Assembly (NCBI GenBank): GCA_011392765.1
Contig: WYCW01000001.1
Span: 738,888-802,887, forward strand
DNA length: 64,000 nt
Source of the DNA: Candidatus Thiosymbion ectosymbiont of Catanema sp. Cochon2018
GTDB taxonomy: Bacteria; Pseudomonadota; Gammaproteobacteria; Chromatiales; Chromatiaceae
Direction of reading: 5' to 3'
In this document: in pieces, positions 35,374 to 45,195 of the stretch
Numbering within the stretch: position 1 is the first letter of the stretch
Layout of the letters: each line of letters starts with the position of its first letter
Notes under the pieces: generated by a model
What the model saw: only the letters and a program-made list of their open reading frames with translations
The model's database searches: none
Told to the model about the DNA's origin: nothing
Made by a program: the position numbers and the translations under genes

Positions 35374-37356
35374 CTACGGCACTTCACCGTCTTCATAGGC
35401 CATTCTTCGAATGCGCCTTGCCGCAAAACGCGGATTGACGGCCGGGGCCAGCGACAAGAGCTTTTCTCCTTCTCGGTACAGTATGCACTCGGAAACCCAC
35501 TTCTCCAGGCAGGCATCGATTTCTCTTTCACTCATTTGCGCGGAGAATTTTTCCAGGATCTTTTTCCTGCTGCGTATTTTCGTACAGTACAGGTAGAGTT
35601 CCCGCTCTACATCGGGCAACTGCGATTTACACCGTTTCCCGAAGCGAAGATAGTCGACGATCAATAAAGCCCCACAATCGCGGTATTGCATCGGCCGCTG
35701 CCCGTTGGCCGAATAATATTTCTGTAATTTTTCCCACCACTCGATCGCCGCAACGATACCGGACCAGCTTGCCGGCTTTTCGACGGTATCATGGGACCTG
35801 AAAAATAACTCGAGCCGCTCCAGAACGGCGTTCGGTATGGCGTCTTTGAAGATGTCGTCATTCCTGATATTTTTGATCGGATAGTGATCCTGATCCGCAT
35901 CGAAAGAAGCCCCGAGACCATGATGATAATGTACCGGATGCAAAGGCTCGTAGGCATAGGCATACCTTCTGATCGTCAGGCAGGTTTCTTCGATTTCTTC
36001 TTTGGTATGCTGAGGATGGCCTACAATCAGATTGGATACGTTTTCAATCCCGAGCTCATAAAGTATCTTCATGCTCTGTAGGTTTTGTATGACTTTGGTT
36101 CCCTTGCGGATTTTCTTCAAAAACGAGTTGCTCAAACTTTCAATTCCAATCTGCGTGGAGTCCAACCCGGCCTCATATAGAACCAATATTTCGTAAGGGC
36201 TGAGATTCGCCCTCATATCATAAAAGAACGACAGGTCTATGTTCGTATCCTGCAATGCCTTTGCAAATGATGGGATCCCCCTTGGATTATGAATATTGTC
36301 AAGGAGTATGAATGAGGATTTCCCGTATCTCTTGCACAGATACTCGACCTCGGCCGCGAATCTCCGATTCGATTTTGCTCGATACTCTTTCCACAGGTTA
36401 TTTACATCACAAAAACGGCATTTACCCCACCAACAGCCTCTCGATCCCTCGATCGATAAGGTCCAATCACGTTCTCCGGCAAGCTCGGCATAGTCATCAT
36501 AATCCGGAAACGGCAGCTCGTCCGGATTCTCTACCTGCCACGATCTTACACCTTCTTTGTGATCGAGCGCCTTGTTGGGCGTAAGGATCCCGTCGGTTCG
36601 CTCGATGGCCTCGAAATCCTTTTTTTCGAGATGGCTGACCAGGGCATTGAGCGGGTATTCACCTTCCCCCTGCACGATAAAGTCGATAAACCCATATTCA
36701 TCGATGATACTCGGCCCCAGCCTGCCGTTGACCAGGACGCCCCCCAGGACAGTGACCGTTGCCGGCGAAATCCGTTTCAGCTTTTCACATAATAACAGGC
36801 TCGTCGACAGTTGATTGTAGGAGGTAGTCGATCCGACCAGGTCGTATTGATCGGCGATTTCCCGTGCGATGTTTCCGATGTATACATCGACCCGCACCAT
36901 GACCGACCAGATGACCATCTCCGTAATTTCCAGGAGGCTATGCGCGGATTTCGGATCGAGTGCCTGCGTGGGCAGAATCTCATGGGCCCTCGCACGCTCT
37001 TCCCGGGTCATATTTTCCAGTTGTCGACTTGCCTCTGATCTGAATCCGTCTTCTGAACCGAATTGATCCGGAATCACCGGTTCAGCCAGTCGAGCGGCAC
37101 GCTTTACGCAAGTTTCCGCCTTTTCCGGGTATAAGAAAGGAAAGCACAAGATATCGGAATATCTCTTGATCGGCCTCCCCGTGGTCAGGACTCTGTATAG
37201 ATTGCCTATCTGTCTTGCGATTCTGACATAGTCGTGACGACAATCGACCCGGATATGTGGATTATTGTGCCTCAGAAATGCAGCCAAGGTACCCAATGCG
37301 GGGGAAGGTCCGTACACTGACTGCCACGGCAATGCAATCAAACAGATCTTTCTCAT
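35374..37356 (-). CDS. B12-binding radical SAM protein (RiPP-maturase-like)
   Basis: Encodes 660 residues. The N-terminal ~230 residues are a cobalamin-binding-like Rossmann region (ICLIALPWQSVYGPSPALGT; VTVLGGVLVNGRLGPSII). The radical SAM cluster motif is IEGSRGCWWGKCRFCDVNN, a C-x4-C-x2-C spacing like that of RiPP maturation radical SAM family 1. The later barrel contains GLDSTQIGIESLSNSFLKKI. No obvious precursor peptide was found beside it, so the substrate is unknown. Confidence 0.8.
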   Translation of the reverse strand: MRKICLIALPWQSVYGPSPALGTLAAFLRHNNPHIRVDCRHDYVRIARQIGNLYRVLTTGRPIKRYSDILCFPFLYPEKAETCVKRAARLAEPVIPDQFGSEDGFRSEASRQLENMTREERARAHEILPTQALDPKSAHSLLEITEMVIWSVMVRVDVYIGNIAREIADQYDLVGSTTSYNQLSTSLLLCEKLKRISPATVTVLGGVLVNGRLGPSIIDEYGFIDFIVQGEGEYPLNALVSHLEKKDFEAIERTDGILTPNKALDHKEGVRSWQVENPDELPFPDYDDYAELAGERDWTLSIEGSRGCWWGKCRFCDVNNLWKEYRAKSNRRFAAEVEYLCKRYGKSSFILLDNIHNPRGIPSFAKALQDTNIDLSFFYDMRANLSPYEILVLYEAGLDSTQIGIESLSNSFLKKIRKGTKVIQNLQSMKILYELGIENVSNLIVGHPQHTKEEIEETCLTIRRYAYAYEPLHPVHYHHGLGASFDADQDHYPIKNIRNDDIFKDAIPNAVLERLELFFRSHDTVEKPASWSGIVAAIEWWEKLQKYYSANGQRPMQYRDCGALLIVDYLRFGKRCKSQLPDVERELYLYCTKIRSRKKILEKFSAQMSEREIDACLEKWVSECILYREGEKLLSLAPAVNPRFAARRIRRMAYEDGEVP

Positions 37357-37425
37357 CGTGTGTGACCGACTCGCCGCCCGGTGCGGGTCAATGCCGTTAG
37401 GTTGGCTGCCAACCGCCTTTACGGT

Positions 37426-37461
37426 AGGTTGGGCAAAGTCGCCATGGACGGCGACGTGCCC
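37426..37461. repeat. GTAGGTTGGGCAAAG palindrome
   Basis: GTAGGTTGGGCAAAGTCGCC is mirrored by GGCGACGTGCCCAAT. A near-identical palindrome lies at 57350-57391 and could act as a bidirectional terminator. Confidence 0.4.
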
Positions 37462-37484
37462 AATAAATCGGTTAGATGCGGGTC

Positions 37485-37710
37485 CCTCAAGGAATCCTAA
37501 CGAGGCTTCGCCTCAGACCGACGAGGGGTGAATTTCTGGCTCGTTCCGGCGCCATCTTTTATCCGCAGATTACGCAGATTTCCACAGATGAAAGACAAAA
37601 TAATCTGTGGAAATCTGCGTAATCTGTGGATAAAAAAAGAGGCCTCTTTGTTATGCAGTGCACAAATTTGACTCATTTGTCAAAGATGTGGGTCCCTCAA
37701 GGGACCCTAG
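37485..37710. mobile_element. family E composite ending in CTAG
   Basis: From CCCTCAAGGAATCCTAACGA through CAGACCGACGAGGGGTGAAT and the ATCCGCAGATTACGCAGATT palindrome to TTTGACTCATTTGTCAAAGA and CCCTCAAGGGACCCTAG. This is the most complete copy of the family and shows both outer arms. Confidence 0.6.
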
Positions 37711-37753
37711 TCGAGCGTGAGTGGAATCCTACACCATTTCTTCGCAGCCTGTA

Positions 37754-37780
37754 GGGCACCTTGAATTTTTCAAGGTGCCC
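37754..37780. repeat. family B solo palindrome
   Basis: GGGCACCTTGAA and TTCAAGGTGCCC abut with a 3-base loop, as if the middle of a 99-bp family B element had been deleted. It could act as a hairpin. Confidence 0.5.
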
Positions 37781-37810
37781 TATAGCGAGTTTCTCGACCG
37801 AAATCCGGTA

Positions 37811-38152
37811 GGCTCTTTGTGGATTCCGGACTGCTCACGATCATGGAAGGTGCTACCGGAGGTTTTGGCGTGCGGCGGCAACCTTACCCCGGTACCGACC
37901 GGAATCCGCGGTGCCCGATGTAACCGCAGGGTCGATCCTGGGCTACCGGCCCGCTGCCGCTGTGGATTGGGCGACGCCTCCATCCCGGACAAAAGCGTTG
38001 CGGCGAGGGGAAAGCGCCGTCGCCGCGGCGCGTGGGGAACCCGATGCCCAGGTTTCCGACAAACGCTGCCGGTATCCCCCGTCGCTGGGGTTCGATGCAG
38101 CCGCACCGCTCTGCCGGCGCACTCCAAAACAGTCCGGAATCCATAAAGAGCC
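37811..38152. mobile_element. family D element (342 bp) with 8-bp target duplication
   Basis: The ends GGCTCTTTGTGGATTCCGGA and TCCGGAATCCATAAAGAGCC are inverted, flanked by ATCCGGTA on both sides (37803-37810 and 38153-38160). GGCTCTT-type ends with an 8-bp duplication are typical of the ISL3 family, so it is probably a derivative without transposase. No real ORF inside. Confidence 0.75.
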
Positions 38153-38330
38153 ATCCGGTATAATGAGACGATCGAGCCCCGGATGATAGTCACTGCTTCG
38201 GCGTCGGCCTCCGGGAATGTCCGGCCTCGGCAGCCGGAATCGATATTCTTCCCGAGAGGGGCCCGGAAAAGGAGGGAGCGTCAGCGACGAGCGGAATGTG
38301 ATGCCCTCCGCGTAGCCGTTGATGCATCAA

Positions 38331-38482
38331 GTCAGCTGTTGGCCACTTAAGAGAAAACTACGAATCACGCGAATTTCCGCAAATAAGATCCCTCCCTTCG
38401 ATTCGGGATGAAAGACCCCTCCTTTCAGTTCGGGATGATAATTTTCGCGAGGATTCGTGTGATTCGTAGTTTCTTCTCTTAA
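38331..38482. mobile_element. family A element, ends degraded
   Basis: GTCAGCTGTTGGCCACTTAA with ACTACGAATCACGCGAATTT and the inverted right half up to TTCTTCTCTTAACTAAAT. The CAATGCC outer ends are missing. It lies just upstream of the peroxidase gene. Confidence 0.5.
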
Positions 38483-38500
38483 CTAAATGAGGTAATCATT

Positions 38501-40045
38501 ATGCTGAATCGGATTCCGACACCGATATTGATCGGTATTTTACGGCTTGCAGCCAACTGGCCTTGGCTTGCTAAAAAAATCAACAAGCTGGTCATTAATA
38601 AAAGCATCGATGTTTGTCGTCATCGGCCACACCCGTGGAGCACGATTCATGACTATGTCTCTTGGGAATCGCTCACGGAGAAGCAATGGAGCGCAAGACA
38701 CCTGCCGGCAAAGATATTGAATCCACCGAAGAACGATATCGCCACGGAGCTGTTTCGAAGAAAGGAAATCAGGTATTGCTCCAAGTCTACCTGTCTGTTC
38801 CCTGCATTCGCTCAGTACCTCACTGATGGTTTCATCAGAACAGAGATGCCCGGAAAAGATGAGCCGGACGATCCGACAAGAAAACGAAATACCTCCAACC
38901 ACGAAATAGATTTGAGTCCTCTCTACGGCAGGACGATTCAACAAACCAGGTCATTGCGCTTACTAAGTAGTAATGAAGGCAAGAAAGGCAGACTTAAATC
39001 ACAGCTCGTTGATAACGAAGAGTTTGCCCCGTTCCTATATGATGAGAGTCTGAACATTAAACCGGAATTCACGACCTTGGATTTCCCCCTCATGTCCGAG
39101 AAATTCAAAGGAAACAGCGAGATACTATCGAGAATTTTTGCATTCGGAGGAGATCGTGCCAATGCATCACCACAGGTTGCAATGGTAAATACGTTATTTC
39201 TGCGTGAGCACAATAGAGTTGCCGGAATTATCGAAGAAGCAAATCCCCAATGGGATGATGAGCATGTGTTTCAGGTCGCAAGAAATATAATAATCGTTCT
39301 GTTCATCAAGATCGTCGTAGAGGAGTACATCAATCATATTTCACCCTCCATTAAATTCATAGCCGACCCGGAGGTTGCATGGGAGGCGCCATGGAACAAG
39401 CCGAACTGGATCACCACTGAATTCAGCCTGCTCTACCGCTGGCATCCGCTGATCCCGGACGAATTGAAATGGGGAGAAATCAATTATCCCGTTGCAAAAA
39501 CCATTATGAATAACAAGCCATTGCTGGACATTGGTTTAAAACAGGCATTTATTGATATGAGTGCCCAACGAGCCGGACGAATCGGCCCCTTCAACACGGC
39601 AGAAAGCCTTCTGGATCTGGAAGCAAAAGCTATAAACCAGGGAAGACTTTGCCAACTGGCATCATACGCCGACTATCGAGAACATCTATCCTTATCGAGA
39701 CCAAAGGATTTTTCCGATATATCATCCGATAGCGCCGTTGTAGACCTGTTACGACGCATCTATCACAAAGTCGATGATGTCGAGTTTTATGTAGGCCTTT
39801 TTGCCGAAGACCCGGATACATCGTCTCCGTTGCCGCCATTGATACGGACAATGGTGGCTGTCGATGCGTTTTCGCAAGCCTTGACTAATCCGTTACTGTC
39901 GAAACATGTCTTTAATGAAGACACTTTTACCGGGAATGGAATGGACATCATTGCGAATACATCCAGCCTGAAGGATATTCTGGAACGCAATATTCCCGGC
40001 GAATTAAAACCGACGGACTTTGTCGGTATGACTCGTCTCAACTGA
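38501..40045 (+). CDS. cyclooxygenase-like (animal haem peroxidase) protein
   Basis: Encodes 514 residues; GAGGT lies 8 bases before the ATG. Features of the prostaglandin-synthase-like peroxidases: NTSNHEIDLSPLYGRTIQQT, GRLKSQLVDNEEFAPFL, MVNTLFLREHNRVAGIIEEA, and FSLLYRWHPLIPDE, where Tyr (~311) and His (~314) occupy the positions of the COX catalytic tyrosine and proximal haem ligand. The distal region FAQYLTDGF (~101-109) lacks the usual histidine. Fatty-acid oxygenation is possible; peroxidase activity is doubtful. No signal peptide. Confidence 0.82.
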   Translation: MLNRIPTPILIGILRLAANWPWLAKKINKLVINKSIDVCRHRPHPWSTIHDYVSWESLTEKQWSARHLPAKILNPPKNDIATELFRRKEIRYCSKSTCLFPAFAQYLTDGFIRTEMPGKDEPDDPTRKRNTSNHEIDLSPLYGRTIQQTRSLRLLSSNEGKKGRLKSQLVDNEEFAPFLYDESLNIKPEFTTLDFPLMSEKFKGNSEILSRIFAFGGDRANASPQVAMVNTLFLREHNRVAGIIEEANPQWDDEHVFQVARNIIIVLFIKIVVEEYINHISPSIKFIADPEVAWEAPWNKPNWITTEFSLLYRWHPLIPDELKWGEINYPVAKTIMNNKPLLDIGLKQAFIDMSAQRAGRIGPFNTAESLLDLEAKAINQGRLCQLASYADYREHLSLSRPKDFSDISSDSAVVDLLRRIYHKVDDVEFYVGLFAEDPDTSSPLPPLIRTMVAVDAFSQALTNPLLSKHVFNEDTFTGNGMDIIANTSSLKDILERNIPGELKPTDFVGMTRLN

Positions 40046-40101
40046 CAGGATAATACCGATCCCACTACAAGTATTGTCGTAGCCGTGGGACTTGAATCGA
40101 C

Positions 40102-41688
40102 GTGACCACCAATACGAATTCCCTCCACGCCGATCGCATCCTGATCCTGGATTTCGGCTCCCAGTATACCCAGCTCATCGCCCGCCGGGTGCGCGAGGCG
40201 GGCGTCTACTGCGAGCTCCATCCCTGGGACCTGGATGCCGATCGCATCCGCGGCTTCGGCGCCAAGGGGATAATCCTGTCGGGCGGTCCCCAATCGGTCC
40301 ATGAGCAGACGCCGCCACGGGCCGATACCGCGGTATTCGAGCTCGGTATTCCGGTGCTCGGCATCTGCTACGGCATGCAGACCATGGCGGCCCAGCTCGG
40401 TGGCCAAGTGGCCCCATCGACCCGGCGCGAGTACGGCTATGCCCAGGTGCGCGCCCGCGGCCACTCCCGGCTGTTGCGAGACATCGAGGACCATACCAGC
40501 CCGGAGGGCTATGGCCTGCTGGATGTCTGGATGAGCCACGGCGATCGGGTAGAGGCCCTGCCGCCGGGATTTCGCGCCGTCTGTACTACGGACAACGCGC
40601 CGCTGGCCGGCATGGCGGACGAGGAGCGGCGTTTTTACGGCCTCCAGTTCCACCCGGAGGTCACCCATACCCGCCAGGGGCAACGCATCATCGAGCGCTT
40701 CGTCCACGGCATCTGCGGCTGCAGCAATCTCTGGACGGCGGGCAATATCATCGAGGACGCCATCGCGCAGATTCGCCGCCGGGTGGGCACCGACCAGGTG
40801 CTGCTCGGCCTGTCCGGGGGCGTGGACTCCTCTGTAGTAGCCGCCCTCCTGCATCGGGCCATCGGCGACCAGCTTACCTGTGTTTTCGTCGATAACGGAT
40901 TGCTGCGGCTGGGCGAGGGCGAGCAGGTCATGCGCACCTTCGCCCGGCACATGGGGGTCGAGGTCATCCGCGTCGATGCGGAGGAACGCTTCCTGGCCAA
41001 GCTCGCGGGCGTGACCGACCCCGAGCAGAAACGCAAGCTCATCGGCAACACCTTCATCGAGGTCTTCGAGGAGACAGCGGAACGCTTGCCCAACGTCGAA
41101 TGGCTGGCCCAGGGCACTATCTATCCCGATGTCATCGAATCGGCGGGGGCCACGACCGGCACCGCCAAGGTCATCAAATCCCACCACAACGTAGGCGGGC
41201 TGCCTGCCGCCATGAAGCTCCGACTGCTGGAGCCCCTGCGGGAGCTGTTCAAGGACGAGGTGCGCAAGATCGGCGTCGAGCTCGGCCTGCCCTATGAGAT
41301 GGTCTACCGTCACCCCTTCCCCGGCCCTGGGCTGGGGGTACGCATCCTGGGCGAGGTCCGTAAATCCTACGCGGACATCCTGCGTCCGGCGGACCACATC
41401 TTCATCGAAGAACTGCGCCGGGCGGATCTCTACGACCAGGTCTCCCAGGCCTTTGCCGTTTTTTTGCCCGTCAAGTCCGTCGGCGTGGTGGGTGACAACC
41501 GTCAATACGACCATATCATCGCCCTGCGGGCGGTCGAGACCCTGGACTTCATGACCGCCCGCTGGGCTCGCTTGCCTTACGACTTCCTTGATCAGGTCTG
41601 CCGCCGCATCGCCAACGAGGTGCGCGGTGTCTCCCGAGTAGTCTACGACATCACCGGCAAACCGCCGGGCACCATCGAGTGGGAGTAA
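40102..41688 (+). CDS. guaA: GMP synthase (glutamine-hydrolysing)
   Basis: Converts XMP to GMP with ATP and glutamine. 528 residues from a GTG. The glutamine amidotransferase part carries the nucleophile in [10 protein letters not shown] and the His-Glu pair in FHPEVTHT. The ATP pyrophosphatase loop is [16 protein letters not shown], and the C-terminal dimerisation domain ends [10 protein letters not shown]. guaB is not upstream; a peroxidase gene ends 57 bases before. Confidence 0.97.
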   Translation: MTTNTNSLHADRILILDFGSQYTQLIARRVREAGVYCELHPWDLDADRIRGFGAKGIILSGGPQSVHEQTPPRADTAVFELGIPVLGICYGMQTMAAQLGGQVAPSTRREYGYAQVRARGHSRLLRDIEDHTSPEGYGLLDVWMSHGDRVEALPPGFRAVCTTDNAPLAGMADEERRFYGLQFHPEVTHTRQGQRIIERFVHGICGCSNLWTAGNIIEDAIAQIRRRVGTDQVLLGLSGGVDSSVVAALLHRAIGDQLTCVFVDNGLLRLGEGEQVMRTFARHMGVEVIRVDAEERFLAKLAGVTDPEQKRKLIGNTFIEVFEETAERLPNVEWLAQGTIYPDVIESAGATTGTAKVIKSHHNVGGLPAAMKLRLLEPLRELFKDEVRKIGVELGLPYEMVYRHPFPGPGLGVRILGEVRKSYADILRPADHIFIEELRRADLYDQVSQAFAVFLPVKSVGVVGDNRQYDHIIALRAVETLDFMTARWARLPYDFLDQVCRRIANEVRGVSRVVYDITGKPPGTIEWE

Positions 41689-41766
41689 CGATTGATTATA
41701 GGCAATTGGACAACGGCACACAGATCGAAGCTTTGCTGGTCGTGTTCAATACGATAAGAATCTGCG

Positions 41767-42252
41767 ATGTCAGCCGAAACGGGATATCGGATGAGTTCCG
41801 TGGCGAGTGACGAAGATTGGATGCGCCGCGCCCTATCTCTTGCCGAGCGGGCAGCCGCGGCGGGCGAGGTCCCGGTCGGGGCGGTCTTGGTACGGGCAGG
41901 CGAGCTGGTGGGCGCGGGTTGGAACCGCCCGATCGCCGAAAACGACCCGAGCGCCCATGCCGAGATCCTGGCCCTGCGTGACGCCGGTCGCCGCCTCGGC
42001 AATTACCGACTGCCCGGTACCTGCCTCTATGTCACCCTCGAGCCCTGCCCCATGTGCGCAGGCGCCATCATCCAGGCGCGGATCGAGCGGGTCTTTTTTG
42101 CGGCGGCCGACCCCAAGGGCGGCGCCTGCGGCAGCGTCTTCGATCTACTGCCCGCGGACGTCCGCTTCAACCACCGCACCGCCTGCACGGGCGGGCTCCT
42201 CGGTGACGAGTGCGGCGCGCTGCTGCGGGACTTTTTCCGACTACGCAGGTAA
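41767..42252 (+). CDS. tadA: tRNA-specific adenosine deaminase
   Basis: Deaminates A34 to inosine in tRNA-Arg(ACG). 161 residues from 41767; the second ATG at 41791 is also plausible. The zinc and catalytic motifs are PSAHAEILAL and LEPCPMCAGAI. The order guaA then tadA is common in gammaproteobacteria, supporting both calls. Confidence 0.95.
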   Translation: MSAETGYRMSSVASDEDWMRRALSLAERAAAAGEVPVGAVLVRAGELVGAGWNRPIAENDPSAHAEILALRDAGRRLGNYRLPGTCLYVTLEPCPMCAGAIIQARIERVFFAAADPKGGACGSVFDLLPADVRFNHRTACTGGLLGDECGALLRDFFRLRR

Positions 42253-42396
42253 CCGGGGACCCGACCGGGGTTGGGTACGGTATGTAATTTTCTTTCTCCC
42301 GGCACACCCGGATCGGGACCCCAAGAGCCTGTCATCGACCGGACTTTTATTGGGTATGATAATCTTCAAGCTACAATCGATGCATGGAGTCCCCGA

Positions 42397-43386
42397 ATGA
42401 AGACCAAGCTACCGGGTATTGCAGTAGTCTCCACACTCTGCTTTTCTACCATTGTTCAAGCCGACGAACCCATCCAGCCCATTCGCCCAGTCCAGGAAAT
42501 CAACCTGGCTCAGGTCGAGCTGGGTAAGAAGCTCTACTTCGACCCTCGTCTCTCCAAATCAGGTTTCATCTCCTGCAACTCCTGCCACAACCTGAGCATG
42601 GGTGGGACCGACAACCTGCGTACCTCCATCGGGGACCACTGGCAGCAGGGCCCCATCAATGCGCCCACGGTACTCAACTCCAGCATGAACCTGGCCCAAT
42701 TCTGGGACGGACGCGCCGCCGATTTGAAGGAACAGGCCGGCGGTCCCATCGCCAATCCCGGCGAAATGGCCTTCACCCATACGCTGGCGGTGGAGGTACT
42801 CCAGTCGATTTCGGGGTATGTGAACGAGTTCAAGCTGGTCTTCGACACGGATAAAATCGACATCGACCAGGTCACTCAGGCGATCGCCGAGTTCGAAAAG
42901 ACCCTGGTCACGCCCAATGCCCCCTTCGATCAATACCTGATGGGTGCGGAAGATGCCATCTCCACCAAGGCCAAAGCGGGTTATGAGCTGTTCAAGACCA
43001 GCGGTTGCGTGGCCTGCCACAATGGTCCCGCGGTGGGTGGGAACTCCTACCAAAAGATGGGGGTGGTCGAGCCCTACCAGACCGACAGCCCGGCCGAAGG
43101 GCGGGTTGCCGTGACCGGCAAGGATGCGGACCGCTTCAAATTCAAGGTGCCTACCCTACGGAACGTGGAACTGACTTATCCCTACTTCCACGATGGCGCT
43201 GCCGACACCCTGAAGGAGGCCGTCGATATCATGGGCCGCATCCAGTTGGGCAAAAAATTCACCGACGAGGAGAACGAGAAAATCGTTGCCTTTCTCAAGA
43301 CCCTTACCGGCGACCAGCCCGGCTTCACCTTGCCTATCCTGCCGCCCTCCGGCGACCGGACCCCACGCCCGATTCCCTTCGAGTGA
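42397..43386 (+). CDS. di-haem cytochrome c peroxidase (second copy)
   Basis: Encodes 329 residues from ATG 42397, with a signal peptide (LPGIAVVSTLCFSTIVQADE). Haem motifs are SCNSCH near residue 65 and CVACH near residue 206. LNSSMNLAQFWDGRAADLKE and TLRNVELTYPYFHDGAADTL are typical of the family. It is GC-rich and closer in base use to core genes than the 10846 copy, suggesting that the latter was acquired. Confidence 0.9.
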   Translation: MKTKLPGIAVVSTLCFSTIVQADEPIQPIRPVQEINLAQVELGKKLYFDPRLSKSGFISCNSCHNLSMGGTDNLRTSIGDHWQQGPINAPTVLNSSMNLAQFWDGRAADLKEQAGGPIANPGEMAFTHTLAVEVLQSISGYVNEFKLVFDTDKIDIDQVTQAIAEFEKTLVTPNAPFDQYLMGAEDAISTKAKAGYELFKTSGCVACHNGPAVGGNSYQKMGVVEPYQTDSPAEGRVAVTGKDADRFKFKVPTLRNVELTYPYFHDGAADTLKEAVDIMGRIQLGKKFTDEENEKIVAFLKTLTGDQPGFTLPILPPSGDRTPRPIPFE

Positions 43387-43474
43387 TGAGTGATGAATGA
43401 TGAATGCGGATGTTTCTTACGCCTGGGAGAGATGACTCAAAATTCATCATTCCGCATTCATCATTCTGCCTTCA

Positions 43475-43573
43475 GGGCACTTTGAAAAATACGGTTTTCG
43501 TCTACAGTACACCTCGACAATCAATAGTTTAGAGTCTCTTGATTGGTGAAAATACCTATTTTTCAAGGTGCCC
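43475..43573. mobile_element. family B element (99 bp) with TTCA duplication
   Basis: Ends GGGCACTTTGAAAAATA and TATTTTTCAAGGTGCCC; flanked by TTCA (43471-43474 and 43574-43577). Same length as the copy at 11917-12015. Confidence 0.75.
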
Positions 43574-43579
43574 TTCAAA

Positions 43580-43663
43580 CGTGACTACAAGCGCGAGGCC
43601 AAGGGCAAACATCGGGTTAGGCTCGATAAGGGGGTAATGGTTAGCTACAAAAAGAAATCCTGA
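43580..43663 (+). pseudogene. orphan C-terminal coding fragment
   Basis: The frame immediately right of the family B element reads RDYKREAKGKHRVRLDKGVM then VSYKKKS and stops at TGA 43661-43663. The basic ending with RLDKGVMVSY looks like the tail of a larger gene cut off by the insertion, but nothing before the element continues it. It overlaps the end of the minus-strand ATP-grasp gene. Weak call. Confidence 0.2.
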
Positions 43664-44793
43664 AATTCGACATCAAGCCACCTCGTTAATCGGTGTTCCT
43701 CTTCCTCAGCCAGATAGGCAACAGCAAATACGGGATTGTTCCGATAGTCTAACTCCTGATAATGAAGAAGCGGCTTATCGCCTATAAATGCGCGCAGCTT
43801 CGCGTGTGCATTATCGATGTTTATTTCAGAGGTATCCACTCGGGCACCATTGTATGCCAAAACCCAGGCATAATACTTATTTCGACGACGATTATTCCAA
43901 ATTTTCTTCCAATCATACTTGTGATCCAGGAAAAACGAAAAGTAAGGACATTGATCATAAGCATAGTAGGATAAATCGGCGAAGCCGAACCCACCATAAC
44001 GTAACGGATTCAACTCGATCGGCAGCAACGCCTTATCGCCTGCGAGTCTGAATTCCGCATGAATCGGGAGAGCCCATATGTTCAATATCGAGTTCAAGCG
44101 GATAAAAAAGGACTCGATTTGCGGATACAATTGCTCGAACATACGATGACCGATGTAATACAATACATGATGATATCGTTCTTTCGCAGGCATTGGATGA
44201 TAGGTGAGACTGACAATTACCGGATCGCCCGTTTCAGAATAAAACATGTCAACCCCGTACTCATCCCCCTCAATAAACTGCTCTATAATCATATCTTCCC
44301 TTGAAAAAACATTCTCTGAAAAAACTCGACCATATAAATCTATTTCCTGTCGTATTTCATCGACCAGGCGATGGATAGCTGCCTGCTCGTCTACAACCTT
44401 AACCCCGATTCCAAAGAAACCTTTGGACGGCTTGACGATATATTTACGATTACGGATAAACATATCTTTCTTTATTTCCGATAACTTCTTAGTTTCAAAG
44501 TGGAAATCCGGAAACAAAGGTTTCATTACTGAGCGACACTGATATTTATCCGACAGGATTTCAATCACACGTAACCTTTCAGGACAACGTGTGCGTTCCA
44601 TGACTAGGTCCAAAGAACTCTGCGATGAAATATATAATTTATCATCTCTACTAAAAGAAATATCGGAAACACGTAATTCATCTTCTGTCAATAATTTAAT
44701 ATCGAAAAGCCCATCCAATTCGTGTAACAAATTGGAAATGAAATTGCATCCGGTAATAATATAATTCATATGTGGAAAGCCGATCGCCTTCAT
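43645..44793 (-). CDS. ATP-grasp domain protein
   Basis: Encodes 382 residues from ATG 44793 (ATG 44769 also possible; the longer frame to 45195 runs through a repeat). NRKYIVKPSKGFFGIGVKVV is the ATP-binding loop, DMIIEQFIEGDEYGVDMFYS the central grasp motif, and HAEFRLAGDKALLPIELNPL the metal-binding Glu-x-Asn end. It probably forms a peptide- or carboxylate-amine bond; the substrate is unknown. AT-rich relative to guaA and tadA. Confidence 0.82.
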   Translation of the reverse strand: MKAIGFPHMNYIITGCNFISNLLHELDGLFDIKLLTEDELRVSDISFSRDDKLYISSQSSLDLVMERTRCPERLRVIEILSDKYQCRSVMKPLFPDFHFETKKLSEIKKDMFIRNRKYIVKPSKGFFGIGVKVVDEQAAIHRLVDEIRQEIDLYGRVFSENVFSREDMIIEQFIEGDEYGVDMFYSETGDPVIVSLTYHPMPAKERYHHVLYYIGHRMFEQLYPQIESFFIRLNSILNIWALPIHAEFRLAGDKALLPIELNPLRYGGFGFADLSYYAYDQCPYFSFFLDHKYDWKKIWNNRRRNKYYAWVLAYNGARVDTSEINIDNAHAKLRAFIGDKPLLHYQELDYRNNPVFAVAYLAEEEEHRLTRWLDVEFQDFFL

Positions 44794-44948
44794 GTCACGC
44801 CCTTTCAGGGCTGGATTCGAAACCCCGACACCACCCAGGGCGTTGCCCTGGGCTGGTATGTCCGACCCCTTCGGGGTCATCGTATACGAGTCGCTCCGCG
44901 ACAATCTGTAATCGTTCAGCCCCCTGCTGTTTTTGGGCTCTCTTACGG

Positions 44949-45195
44949 ATTGTATGGGTGGATGGAAAAGGAAACCATCCTTGACCGGCGGGACGGGTGC
45001 GGAAGATGGGTCTGCATGAGGGGATCGGGGCGCTTGGGCAGCAGGGCTATGCATCACGACGAACCGAAACAGCGGCCAGACATTCGGCTCCATCCGCCGG
45101 GTGCCCCGATCCCCTCTCGCCCGCATTGTGTTGCGCCCGTCCCGCCGGTCAAGGACGCAGCCGCTACACGGTGGTTTCCTTTTCCACCCACCCAA
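44949..45195. repeat. long inverted repeat (about 247 bp)
   Basis: GGGTGGATGGAAAAGGAAAC with CATCCTTGACCGGCGGGACG at the left is mirrored by CCCGTCCCGCCGGTCAAGGA and GGTGGTTTCCTTTTCCACCC at the right; the right arm has about 14 extra bases between the two blocks. Smaller GC-rich palindromes lie to the left (44803-44880). No gene is called in 44794-45335. Confidence 0.5.

Noticed and set aside
39787..41721. 644-codon ORF on the minus strand
   Set aside because: It is antisense to guaA; its composition follows the complementary codons of that gene and it resembles no protein family.
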